DNA from: Paraburkholderia piptadeniae
GTDB lineage: Bacteria; Pseudomonadota; Gammaproteobacteria; Burkholderiales; Burkholderiaceae
Direction of reading: 5' to 3'
DNA: 64,000 nt
NCBI RefSeq assembly: GCF_900007165.1
Contig: NZ_CYGY02000023.1
Location: 186,001-250,000 of the forward strand
Every line of letters starts with the position of its first letter. Position 1 is the first letter of the stretch. Under the pieces are notes generated by a model. It ran no database searches. It worked only from the letters and a program-made list of their open reading frames with translations, and was not told the DNA's origin. Position numbers and translations under genes: made by a program. Below are positions 45,854 to 56,212 of the stretch, piece after piece.

Positions 45854-46810
45854 TCAACCGACGGCCTTCTCTAGTGCATCGATGAACATTGCCGCGACGT
45901 CGAACCCCGTCTGATCCATGATCTCGCGGAAGCACGTCGGACTCGTGACATTCACTTCCGTCAGCCAGTCGCCGATCGCGTCGAGCCCGACGAGCAGCAG
46001 CCCGCGCGCGTTCAGCACCGGCCCGAGCGCTTCGGCGATCTCCCGATCGCGCGCCGTGAGCGGCTGTGCGACGCCCAGACCGCCCGCCGCGAGATTGCCG
46101 CGCACCTCGCTGCCCTGCGGAATGCGCGCAAGCGAATACGGCACCGGCTCGCCGCCGATCAGCAGAATGCGCTTGTCGCCCGCCTTGATCTCGGGGATGA
46201 ACTTCTGCGCCATCACCGAACGCGCGCCGTCGTGGCTCAACATCTCGACGATCGAGCCTAAGTTCATGCCGTCCGCCTTCACGCGGAACACGCCCATGCC
46301 GCCCATGCCGTCGAGCGGCTTCAGGATCACGTCGCCGTGCTCCGCATGGAAGGCGCGAAGACGGGCCGGATCGCGCGTGACGAGCGTCGGCGCGACGAAC
46401 TGCGGAAACTCGCCGATCGCCATCTTTTCCGAATGGTCGCGAATCGCCTGCGGCTTGTTGAAGATGCGCCCGCCCGCGCGTTCCGCGAGTTCGAGCAGCC
46501 ACGTCGACGTCACGTATTCCATGTCGAACGGCGGGTCCTTGCGCATCAGCACCGCGCCGAAACCCGCCAGCGCGCGCGCTTCGACCGGCCGCGCTTCGTA
46601 CCAGATGTCGCGATGGCCGTCCGACTGATCGCCGACGATCTCAAAGCGGTACACGTTCGCCTCGACGCCGGAGCCCATCCACGCCAGATGCTGCGGCTCG
46701 CACGCGTAGAGCGTGTGGCCGCGCTTCGCGGCCTCCGCCATCATCGCGTAGGTCGAATCCTTGTAGATCTTGAAGCGGGAAAGCGGGTCGGCGATGAAGA
46801 GAATATCCAT
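45854..46810 (-). CDS. gshB: glutathione synthetase
   Basis: A 318-residue ATP-grasp enzyme joining gamma-glutamylcysteine and glycine to make glutathione. Characteristic segments are LFIADPLSRFKIYKDSTYAMM at the N-terminus, LMRKDPPFDMEYVTSTW, ILKPLDGMGGMGVFRV in the ATP-binding loop near residue 162, and LVGLDAIGDWLTEVNVTSPTCFREI at the C-terminus. AGGAAC precedes the ATG. It follows gshA by 219 bp on the same strand, giving a complete glutathione pathway. Confidence 0.97.
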   Translation of the reverse strand: MDILFIADPLSRFKIYKDSTYAMMAEAAKRGHTLYACEPQHLAWMGSGVEANVYRFEIVGDQSDGHRDIWYEARPVEARALAGFGAVLMRKDPPFDMEYVTSTWLLELAERAGGRIFNKPQAIRDHSEKMAIGEFPQFVAPTLVTRDPARLRAFHAEHGDVILKPLDGMGGMGVFRVKADGMNLGSIVEMLSHDGARSVMAQKFIPEIKAGDKRILLIGGEPVPYSLARIPQGSEVRGNLAAGGLGVAQPLTARDREIAEALGPVLNARGLLLVGLDAIGDWLTEVNVTSPTCFREIMDQTGFDVAAMFIDALEKAVG

Positions 46811-47029
46811 GGAGTTCCTGATGCGCCCTCGCGGGCCGCGCGTTGTTCGTTATAGCGTACGGCAAACGCGCCGAAGCCGTGCGTCTGCGTGCCCGTCCGG
46901 CGGCATTCGATCCCGCCGGGGCAACAGCCTACCGTGAGTACGCCCAACGTGCTTGCCGCATGCCCGCTCGCATTCACGCTCCGGCGACGGGCTTGCGCGC
47001 CTTGCCGGCAGCAACAGGCGCGCCCGCCG

Positions 47030-48319
47030 TCAGACCTGGATCGCCTCGGGATCGGTCTTTTCCAGCTCGACCGACGCCGCCAGCAGCCCCAGCCGCCCGA
47101 CCACGCCATACATGTAGAAGCGGTTCGGCGGCGCGGCACCCGGCTTCGCATGGGCATCGGGGAGCGCCGTATGCTCGAAGCCGAGCGGCACGAAGTGCAT
47201 GCCCGGCGCGTTCAGGTTCTGGTCGCGGTCGCGGCTGCCGTGCACGCGATAGAAACCTCCGACCACATACCGGTCGATCATGTACACGACGGGCTCGGCC
47301 ACTTCCTCGCCGATGCGCTCGAACGTATAGACGCCTTCCTGCACGATCATGTCGTGCACTTCGAGCCCTTCCTTCGTGGTCGCCATCTTGGTGCGCTCGC
47401 GCTTCGTGAGCGCGGCCACTTCCGACGCGTCGTGCACTGTCATCACGCCCATGCCGTACGTGCCCGCATCCGACTTGATGACGACATACGGCTTTTCGGA
47501 AATACCGTACTCGCGGTACTTCTTCGCGATCTTCTTCAGCACGCCGTCGATCGCGTCGGTGAGCGCTTCCTCACCCGTGCGCGCCTCGAAATCGACGCCT
47601 TCGACGTGCGCGAAGTACGGATTGATCATCCACGGATCGATCTCGACCATCTTCGCGAACTTCTTCGCGACGTCGTCGTAGCACGAGAAGTGCGTCGACT
47701 TGCGGCGCACGGCCCAGCCGGCGTGCAGCGGCGGCAGCACGTACTGCTCGTGCAGGTTTTCGAGAATCGGCGGAATGCCGCCCGACAGGTCGTTGTTCAG
47801 CAGGATCGAGCACGGATCGAAGTTCTTCAGACCGATCCGGCGCGCCGAGCGCTCCAGCGGCTCCAGCACGATCTTCTGCCCGTCCGACAGCGAAATGGTG
47901 ACGGGACCGACGATGTTTTCATCGAGCGTGCCGAAGCGGACGTTCAAGCCAGCCTGACGCATGATCGTCGCGAGCCGCGCGACGTTTTCCAGATAAAACG
48001 CGTTGCGCGTGTGACGCTCGGGGATGACGAGCAGATTCTTCGCGTCCGGGCAGATCTTTTCGATCGACGCCATCGCCGCCTGCACGGCGAGCGGCAGCGT
48101 TTCCTGCGGCAGGTTGTTGAACGCGCCGGGAAAGAGGTTCGTGTCGACGGGCGCGAGCTTAAAGCCAGCGTTACGCAGATCGACCGAGCAATAGAACGGC
48201 GGCGTGTGCTCCTGCCATTCGAGGCGGAACCAGCGTTCGATGGCGGGCGTCGCGTCGAGGATCTTCCGCTCGAGGTCGAGCAGCGGACCGTTTAACGCCG
48301 TAACTAAATGCGGAACCAT
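47030..48319 (-). CDS. gshA: glutamate-cysteine ligase (proteobacterial GshA type)
   Basis: A 429-residue enzyme for the first step of glutathione synthesis. It belongs to the GshA type found in betaproteobacteria and Acidithiobacillus, which differs from the enterobacterial enzyme. The sequence shows FYCSVDLRNAGFKLAPVDTNLFPGAFNNL early, KSDAGTYGMGVMTVHDASE near residue 290 resembling an ATP-grasp loop, and YMIDRYVVGGFYRVHGSRDRDQNLNAPGMHFVPL near 350. The start at ATG 48319 matches the family. It is followed by gshB. Confidence 0.95.
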   Translation of the reverse strand: MVPHLVTALNGPLLDLERKILDATPAIERWFRLEWQEHTPPFYCSVDLRNAGFKLAPVDTNLFPGAFNNLPQETLPLAVQAAMASIEKICPDAKNLLVIPERHTRNAFYLENVARLATIMRQAGLNVRFGTLDENIVGPVTISLSDGQKIVLEPLERSARRIGLKNFDPCSILLNNDLSGGIPPILENLHEQYVLPPLHAGWAVRRKSTHFSCYDDVAKKFAKMVEIDPWMINPYFAHVEGVDFEARTGEEALTDAIDGVLKKIAKKYREYGISEKPYVVIKSDAGTYGMGVMTVHDASEVAALTKRERTKMATTKEGLEVHDMIVQEGVYTFERIGEEVAEPVVYMIDRYVVGGFYRVHGSRDRDQNLNAPGMHFVPLGFEHTALPDAHAKPGAAPPNRFYMYGVVGRLGLLAASVELEKTDPEAIQV

Positions 48320-48642
48320 TGATCACTCGCATACTGGAGAAAAAAGATTGTAGAGCAATTGCTCTGCCCATTTGGGGACGCTTTCTCCATTCGCAAGTTA
48401 TGGCTGGATGCATTCTCCCTATATCAACGATAGCCGGAAAATCTGCTGTTTGTGAGACAAGATTGCGGCGCGGTCTGCGGGGCTGTTGCGGCTTTGCCGC
48501 CCAAACGCCGTGAGGCTGGGACGAACTGCTGCAGCATGAAAAAGCCCGCCATGAAGGCGGGCCAAAGTCGCAGTACGTGAATCTTTCGTACATCTTGTTG
48601 CCGGGAAGCGCTTGCCTTACTCGATGCCGGGAAGCGCTTGCC
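48320..48642. other. 323-bp gap between amtB and gshA
   Basis: No gene seen. It contains the amtB terminator (48538-48562), most of the 26-bp tandem duplication at the amtB end (48600-48650) and, near 48340-48440, the AT-richer sequence expected to hold the gshA promoter. Confidence 0.55.
48538..48562 (-). terminator. intrinsic terminator after amtB
   Basis: GCCCGCC (48544-48550) pairs with GGCGGGC (48556-48562) around 5 nt. On the minus strand five T residues follow (plus-strand A run 48539-48543). Confidence 0.88.
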
Positions 48643-48650
48643 TTACTCGA
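48600..48650. repeat. 26-bp tandem duplication covering the amtB stop codon
   Basis: The units 48600-48625 and 48626-48651 are identical over 25 bases (GCCGGGAAGCGCTTGCC, then TTACTCGA). On the coding strand each copy carries the GAG-TAA that ends amtB, so the duplicated stop-codon region lies just after the real stop at 48643. It looks like a recent slip or duplication. Confidence 0.9.
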
Positions 48651-50145
48651 CGTGCTCGCCGTGCAGGATCACGTCCAGACCTTCGCGCTCTTCTTCCTCT
48701 GTCACGCGCAGGCCGATCGTCGCGTCGATGATCTTCAGCAGAATGAAGCTGATCACGCCGCTGTAGACGAGCGTCGTCAGGACGCCCTTCAGCTGAAGAA
48801 TGACGCTGCCGTCGAAGCCGCCGATGTCCTTGACGGCGAACACGCCCGTCAGGATCGCTCCGACGATACCGCCGATGCAGTGCACGCCGAATGCGTCGAG
48901 CGAGTCGTCGTAGCCCATCTTGTGCTTGAGCCACGTGGCCGACCAGAAGCAGACCACGCCCGCGATCAGGCCGATGGCGAGCGCGCCGCCCACGCCGACG
49001 AAACCCGACGCCGGCGTGATCGCCACCAGGCCCGCCACTGCGCCCGACACGATGCCGAGCACCGACGGCTTACCCTTCGCGATCCACTCGGCGAACATCC
49101 AGCCGAGCGCGGCCATGGCCGTTGCAACCTGCGTGGTCAGCATCGCGAAACCGGCACGGCCGTCCGCCGCCACTGCCGAACCCGCATTGAAGCCGAACCA
49201 GCCCACCCACAACATCGAGCCACCGATCATCGTCAGCACGAGGTTGTGCGGCGCCATCGAGTCCTTGCCGTAGCCCGTGCGCTTGCCGAGCACGAGACAG
49301 CAGATCAGGCCCGCGACACCCGCGTTGATGTGCACCACCGTGCCGCCCGCGAAGTCGAGGATGCCCGCGCTAGCCAGCCAGCCCGTCGGTTCCCAGACCA
49401 TGTGAGCGATCGGCGAGTAGACGATGATCGACCACAGCGTCATGAAGATCAGCATCGCGGAGAACTTCATGCGGTCCGCGAATGCGCCCGTGATCAGCGC
49501 CGGCGTGATGATCGCGAACGTCATCTGGTAGACGAAATAGACGGATTCCGGAATGGTCGGCGCGAGGTGGCTGACGGTGAGCGTCGTCGCCTTGTCGCCC
49601 TTGATGTAGGCCATGCCGTGCAGCATCACGCGCGAGAAGCCGCCGAGGAACGAGCCGCCCGGCGTAAACGCGAGGCTGTAGCCGATCACCGTCCAGATCA
49701 CCGTCACGAGACAGGTGATCGCGAAGCTCTGCATGACGGTGGCGAGCACGTTCTTCTTGCGGACCATGCCGGCGTAGAAGAGCGCGAGACCGGGGATCGT
49801 CATGAACAGCACGAGCGCCGTCGAGGTCAGCATCCAGGCGGTGTCGCCGGAGTTGAGCTTCGACGAATCGACCGAGAACGGTGCCGTCGGCGCAGCGGGC
49901 GCCGCTTCCGAAGCCGCCGCCGCTGCCGATGCGTCAGCCGGTGCGCTGGCGGCGGGCGCCGCCGAAGCGTCCGCGGCGGGCGCGCTCGCAGCAGGTGCGG
50001 CAGCGTCCGACGAAGCCGGCGCGCTCGCCGTCGTGTCCGGGGCGGAAGCCGCGGCAGGCGCCGACGCGTCGTCCGCGAGGGCGGCGCCGATGCCGACCGA
50101 CAGCAGCGAGCCGGCCATCAGCAGGGACATCAATAATTTACGCAT
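48643..50145 (-). CDS. amtB: ammonium transporter AmtB
   Basis: A 500-residue inner-membrane ammonium channel. After a signal peptide (about 1-24) it has an unusual Ala/Ser/Pro-rich periplasmic stretch (about 25-90) before the eleven-helix Amt core. Pore features include GDTAWMLTSTALVLFMTIPGLALFYAGMVRKKN near 98-130, FAGGTVVHINAGVAGL with the first pore His near 267, and FGVHCIGGIVGAILTG with the second near 420. Mature AmtB is trimeric and can be blocked by GlnK. AGAGGAAAC precedes the ATG. The gene follows glnK by 27 bp, forming glnK-amtB. Confidence 0.96.
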   Translation of the reverse strand: MRKLLMSLLMAGSLLSVGIGAALADDASAPAAASAPDTTASAPASSDAAAPAASAPAADASAAPAASAPADASAAAAASEAAPAAPTAPFSVDSSKLNSGDTAWMLTSTALVLFMTIPGLALFYAGMVRKKNVLATVMQSFAITCLVTVIWTVIGYSLAFTPGGSFLGGFSRVMLHGMAYIKGDKATTLTVSHLAPTIPESVYFVYQMTFAIITPALITGAFADRMKFSAMLIFMTLWSIIVYSPIAHMVWEPTGWLASAGILDFAGGTVVHINAGVAGLICCLVLGKRTGYGKDSMAPHNLVLTMIGGSMLWVGWFGFNAGSAVAADGRAGFAMLTTQVATAMAALGWMFAEWIAKGKPSVLGIVSGAVAGLVAITPASGFVGVGGALAIGLIAGVVCFWSATWLKHKMGYDDSLDAFGVHCIGGIVGAILTGVFAVKDIGGFDGSVILQLKGVLTTLVYSGVISFILLKIIDATIGLRVTEEEEREGLDVILHGEHVE

Positions 50146-50172
50146 CTTCAGTTTCCTCTTGTCGCTGTTTTT

Positions 50173-51179
<1,007 letters not shown>

Positions 51180-51279
51180 GCACGCCCATCTGATCTGCAC
51201 ATCACAGGCAAGCGGCCCGTGACGTCATCAGCGCTTTAAGGTGAACGCGCCCGCGAGGCGCGTCTGGACGGGAGAAAAC

Positions 51280-52854
51280 ATGTCGCTTGCCGTGGTGCGC
51301 AGTCGCGCGCCGGCCGCTGGCCGCGCGCCCGAAGTTACCGTCGAGGTTCATCTCGCCAACGGGCTTCCTTCTTTTTCCATAGTCGGGCTGCCCGATCTCG
51401 AAGTGCGCGAAAGCCGCGAACGCGTGCGCGCGGCGCTGCTCAATTGCGGGCTGGATTTTCCCGTCCGGCGCATCACCGTCAATCTCGCGCCCGCCGATCT
51501 TCCCAAGGAATCCGGACGTTTCGATCTGCCGATTGCGCTCGGCATCCTGGCGGCAAGCGGGCAGATTCCCGCCGAATCGCTCGCGCATCGTGAGTTTGCG
51601 GGCGAGTTGTCGCTGACGGGCGCATTGCGGCCGACGCGCGGCGCGTTCGCGATGGCATGCGGCACGGCGCGCGGTCGTCTGCCGTCTGCCGATGCTTCCG
51701 CCGACGCGCAATCCGATCGGGACGAAGATCGCACACCCGAGCTGTATCTGCCGCTTGCCAGCGCAAAAGAGGCGGCGCTCGTGCCCGGCGTGGCTGTTTA
51801 TGGCGCGGCGGATTTGCCGTCGCTCTGCGCGCACCTTGCTGGTGAAGCCGATGCGCGCCTGTCGCCCGTCGCGGCGCCCACGCTGCCCCGCGACGCAGCC
51901 GCAACGCCACCCGACATGGCCGACGTCATCGGCCAGCGCGGCGCCCGGCGCGCGCTCGAAGTGGCGGCGGCGGGCGGGCATCACATGCTGATGATCGGTC
52001 CGCCCGGCGCGGGCAAGTCGATGCTCGCCGCGCGCCTGCCGAGCCTCTTGCCGCCGATGACCGACGACGAAGCGCTCACGTCCGCCGCCCTGCTGTCAGC
52101 CAGCGCCGCTGGCTTCACGCCCGCGCAGTGGCGTCAGCGGCCGTTTCGCGCGCCACACCATTCGTCGAGCGCGGCAGCGCTGGTCGGGGGACGCAATCCA
52201 CCGCAACCGGGCGAGATAACGCTTGCCCATCTGGGCGTGCTATTCCTCGATGAGCTGCCCGAATTCGACAGGCATGTGCTCGAAACCCTGCGCGAGCCGC
52301 TGGAAAACGGCCGCATCACGATTTCCCGGGCGGCGCTGCAGGCCGACTTTCCCGCCGCGTGTCAGCTGATCGCGGCGATGAATCCCTGTCCATGTGGCTG
52401 GCGCGGCGACCCGGGCGGCCGCTGCCGATGCACCCACGAGGTCGCCGCGCGCTATTTGCGCAAACTGTCGGGGCCGCTGCTCGACCGCATTGATATCCAG
52501 ATCGAGATTCCAGCGCTCTCGCCCGCCGAACTATCCGCGCGCTCGACGACGCAAGGCGAGGTGAGCGCGTCGATTGCGCAACGGGTGGAGGCGGCGCGCG
52601 AACGCCAGCTCCGGCGGCAAGGCAAGATGAACCGCGAGCTGACCGGCCGCGAAGTGGATGAAGTCTGCCGGCCCGACAGCGACGGCGAGCGGCTCTTGCG
52701 CGAAGCGGGCGAGCGCTTCGGCTGGTCAGCGCGCGCTTACTATCGCGTGCTCAAGGTCGCGAGAACGATCGCGGATCTCGCGGCCAACGACGTCCCGAAC
52801 GCCGCGCAAATCTCCGAAGCGGTGCAATATCGCCGGGCGTTCGGTACTCAGTAA
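51280..52854 (+). CDS. comM: YifB/ComM-family magnesium-chelatase-like AAA+ ATPase
   Basis: A 524-residue protein with the three-part ComM layout: an N-terminal Lon-protease-like (ChlI) domain (about 20-140, with LPSFSIVGLPDLEVRESRERVRAAL), a AAA+ domain (about 210-430) with Walker A MIGPPGAGKSMLAARL and Walker B VLFLDELPEF, and a C-terminal ChlI-C domain (about 430-520, with SARAYYRVLKVARTIADL). A Cys-rich insertion NPCPCGWRGDPGGRCRC may bind zinc. ComM is a hexameric helicase aiding branch migration during natural transformation. ATG 51280 has GGGAG upstream. A comF homologue also occurs at 34 kb. Confidence 0.95.
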   Translation: MSLAVVRSRAPAAGRAPEVTVEVHLANGLPSFSIVGLPDLEVRESRERVRAALLNCGLDFPVRRITVNLAPADLPKESGRFDLPIALGILAASGQIPAESLAHREFAGELSLTGALRPTRGAFAMACGTARGRLPSADASADAQSDRDEDRTPELYLPLASAKEAALVPGVAVYGAADLPSLCAHLAGEADARLSPVAAPTLPRDAAATPPDMADVIGQRGARRALEVAAAGGHHMLMIGPPGAGKSMLAARLPSLLPPMTDDEALTSAALLSASAAGFTPAQWRQRPFRAPHHSSSAAALVGGRNPPQPGEITLAHLGVLFLDELPEFDRHVLETLREPLENGRITISRAALQADFPAACQLIAAMNPCPCGWRGDPGGRCRCTHEVAARYLRKLSGPLLDRIDIQIEIPALSPAELSARSTTQGEVSASIAQRVEAARERQLRRQGKMNRELTGREVDEVCRPDSDGERLLREAGERFGWSARAYYRVLKVARTIADLAANDVPNAAQISEAVQYRRAFGTQ

Positions 52855-53187
52855 AAGCTTCGGAAGACAAAAAAGCGCATGTCAAGACTTGACTTATGCA
52901 CACTTTCCGCTCCCTGATAAATTTCGATACATCTGAAAGGCCATTGTGAGGCGCGTCGAAGATGCCTTTGATTTTATTGGATTTTTCAAAATGCCAAGAT
53001 TCAGGGCAAAGTGACAACCTGCCCGTCCGATGGGCATTTGCGGCCTACCGCACAGACTTACCAACAAAGTTATCCACAGATCCTGTGAGTAACCGAAAAA
53101 GTCCCATGTAAACGCGAGATTAGCGGTCTTTTCTGCGAAGGAACTTTCACTTGCACACGCGCTCGCGAGCCATCATCAGGCCCCAGA
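52855..53187. other. AT-rich 333-bp intergenic region with a DnaA box
   Basis: More AT-rich than its surroundings. It has the odd palindrome GTCAAG-A-CTTGAC (52881-52893) and a perfect DnaA box (53070-53078). A 49-codon frame (52962-53111) lacks a ribosome binding site and is not called. Confidence 0.5.
53070..53078 (+). promoter_or_regulatory. solitary DnaA box
   Basis: TTATCCACA is an exact consensus DnaA-binding box, standing alone in AT-rich intergenic DNA. No cluster of boxes and no dnaA, dnaN or parAB genes are near, so it is not evidence of an origin. Confidence 0.5.
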
Positions 53188-53802
53188 TCAGTAAAGTTTG
53201 AACGATTCGAAGAATTGCTCGACCTGTTCTGGCGGCGGTTCCTTGCTTGCGATCACGGCTGCCTGATACACATGCAGTCCCTTGGCGACGAGGCGAGCGT
53301 GCATCGTCCGTGTTTCCTGTTTCGGGCCCGCCTTGCCGCTGAACGTCATCTCGAGTCCTTGCACCTGGCCGCCCGCTGCAAGCGGAATCGCGGTCACGTG
53401 CGCGTTGGGAGCGGTGCCGAGATTGCGCGCGAGTCCCGAGCGCAGATAGTCGAGCGCCATGCGTTGCACCTGAGGGTCGTCGCTGGGCAGCATCACGGTG
53501 CCCACGGCGAACACGGCGTCGCCAGCCTCGGCGATTTGCATCGCCATTTTCATCGGCGTGCCGTCGATGTCGATTTGCCGCTCATCCGACGTCGGTTTCG
53601 CGGGCAAATCGACCGTGTAGCCGTTGTCGTTGTTCATGATCGTGCGCCAGTCGTAGGTCGGCGAGCACGCGGCAAGCAGCCAGCCGGCCGACAGCACGGC
53701 GACGACCGCCGCCAGCAGCGAACCCAAAGCGCATGAGGAAGCGGACGGACGAATGGAACGAACGAAGTGGCGGGCAAATGCGCGGAGAACGGAACTGAGC
53801 AT
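53188..53802 (-). CDS. putative lipoprotein of unknown function
   Basis: A 204-residue protein with a long basic N-terminus, a hydrophobic signal helix (about 28-45) and the lipobox LLAAC near residue 46, followed by PTYDWRTI. The mature part has SDERQIDIDGTPMKMAMQI and a C-terminal QVEQFFESFKLY. I do not recognise a defined family. It is probably a lipid-anchored envelope protein. It is isolated, convergent with comM and followed upstream by the repeat patch at 53.85-54.04 kb. Confidence 0.75.
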   Translation of the reverse strand: MLSSVLRAFARHFVRSIRPSASSCALGSLLAAVVAVLSAGWLLAACSPTYDWRTIMNNDNGYTVDLPAKPTSDERQIDIDGTPMKMAMQIAEAGDAVFAVGTVMLPSDDPQVQRMALDYLRSGLARNLGTAPNAHVTAIPLAAGGQVQGLEMTFSGKAGPKQETRTMHARLVAKGLHVYQAAVIASKEPPPEQVEQFFESFKLY

Positions 53803-53845
53803 GAGGCGGCGAGCGGAGATTACACGACGGAAAGCATCATTATCC

Positions 53846-54040
53846 GCTGTCGACGAGGGTTAGCGCTTCGGCGCCTTACTCGAGTCCCATGCAAGGCGGC
53901 CGACGAGAGTTGGCGCTTTACTCCGGTCCCATGCAAGGCGGTCGACCAGAGTTGGCGCTGTAGCGCCTTACTCCGGTCCCACGCAAGGCTCGTCGGCCAG
54001 AGCTAGCGCTTCGACGCCTTACTCGAGTCCCATACAAACC
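53846..54040. repeat. four-unit imperfect direct repeat with small hairpins
   Basis: Four units of about 41-50 bp start near 53850, 53900, 53941 and 53990. Each has a core like GTCGACGAGAGTTGGCGC, then a short GCGC-type hairpin, then CTTACTCGAGTCCCATGCAAG. Unit 2 lacks the hairpin half (GGCGCTTTACTC), while unit 3 has the complete GGCGC-TGTA-GCGCC stem. A related single copy lies at 59754-59787. The units fill most of the 53803-54202 gap, which has no gene. Confidence 0.85.
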
Positions 54041-54202
54041 CGTTATCCACCGCTTAACTGCGCCGCCAGCCACGTCGCAGGATTGCCGCTACAATATGAG
54101 ACAAAATCCCGGCTGCCCGCGTCCGCTGCTGCTCCTGCCGCGTGCCGGCTCCGCAAGGTGTTGTTCCGGCGTGCCTTCCGCGCGCTTCCCGAGGTCCCGT
54201 TC

Positions 54203-54736
54203 ATGAGCCAAACCATCCCAAACAACGTCTCCCGGCGCTCGAGCCCGATTCGCTATATCGCCGCGGCTGTCGTTGCAGGCGCGATCGCAGTCGCGGGCTA
54301 CTTTGCGTTCGGCAGCCAGCAGCATGTGCCCGACGCGACGTTCACGCTGCTGTCCGGCCAGAAAGTGTCGACCGCCGATCTGAAAGGCAAGGTCTACCTC
54401 GTCAACTTCTGGGCGACGAGCTGCGACACCTGCATGAAGGAAATGCCGCAGATGATCCAGACGTACAACCGCTTCAAGGACAAGGGTCTCGAATTCGTCG
54501 CCGTCGCGATGAGCTACGACGCGCCGATGTACGTGACCAACTACACGGAAACGCGCCGCCTGCCGTTCAAGGTTGCGATGGACGACGGCTCGGCCGCGAA
54601 GCAGTTCGGCAATGTGCAGCTGACGCCGACCACGTTCGTTATCGACCGCAATGGCAAGGTGCTGAAGCGCTATGTCGGCGAGCCGCAGTTCGCGGAACTC
54701 GATCAGTTGCTGCAAAAGGCGCTGGGCACAACCTGA
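54203..54736 (+). CDS. TlpA/ResA-like membrane-anchored thioredoxin
   Basis: A 177-residue protein with one N-terminal helix (about 18-37) holding a periplasmic thioredoxin-like domain. The redox motif CDTC is in VNFWATSCDTCMKEMPQMI near residue 75, and the cis-Pro segment LTPTTFVIDRNGKVLKRYVG near 142 is typical of TlpA/ResA proteins, which keep periplasmic thiols reduced, often for cytochrome c or oxidase maturation. GAGG precedes ATG 54203. No ccm genes are nearby, so its client is unknown. Confidence 0.9.
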   Translation: MSQTIPNNVSRRSSPIRYIAAAVVAGAIAVAGYFAFGSQQHVPDATFTLLSGQKVSTADLKGKVYLVNFWATSCDTCMKEMPQMIQTYNRFKDKGLEFVAVAMSYDAPMYVTNYTETRRLPFKVAMDDGSAAKQFGNVQLTPTTFVIDRNGKVLKRYVGEPQFAELDQLLQKALGTT

Positions 54737-54816
54737 TCGCCCGAAACTATCTCCCTCGACGGCGGGCCTCGCGCTGAATCGTCGCAGCGCACCCGCCGTC
54801 AGCAGCACCTCCCGCT

Positions 54817-56169
<1,353 letters not shown>

Positions 56170-56212
56170 GATGTTCCCTGCCAATCTATCCATGCGTTGA
56201 ATCTGCGCCCAG

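Noticed and set aside
48577..50136. 519-codon open frame antisense to amtB
   Set aside because: His/Arg/Asp-rich shadow of the low-complexity and membrane segments of amtB.
53070..53078. Replication origin
   Set aside because: Only one DnaA box is present, with no box cluster, AT-rich unwinding repeats or dnaA/dnaN/parAB neighbours.
52962..53111. 49-codon frame in the AT-rich gap after comM
   Set aside because: No ribosome binding site and no protein-like pattern; the DnaA box inside it argues for non-coding DNA.
53846..54040. Repeat array considered as a CRISPR
   Set aside because: Units are imperfect, about 41-50 bp and directly adjoining with no unique spacers, and there are no cas genes.
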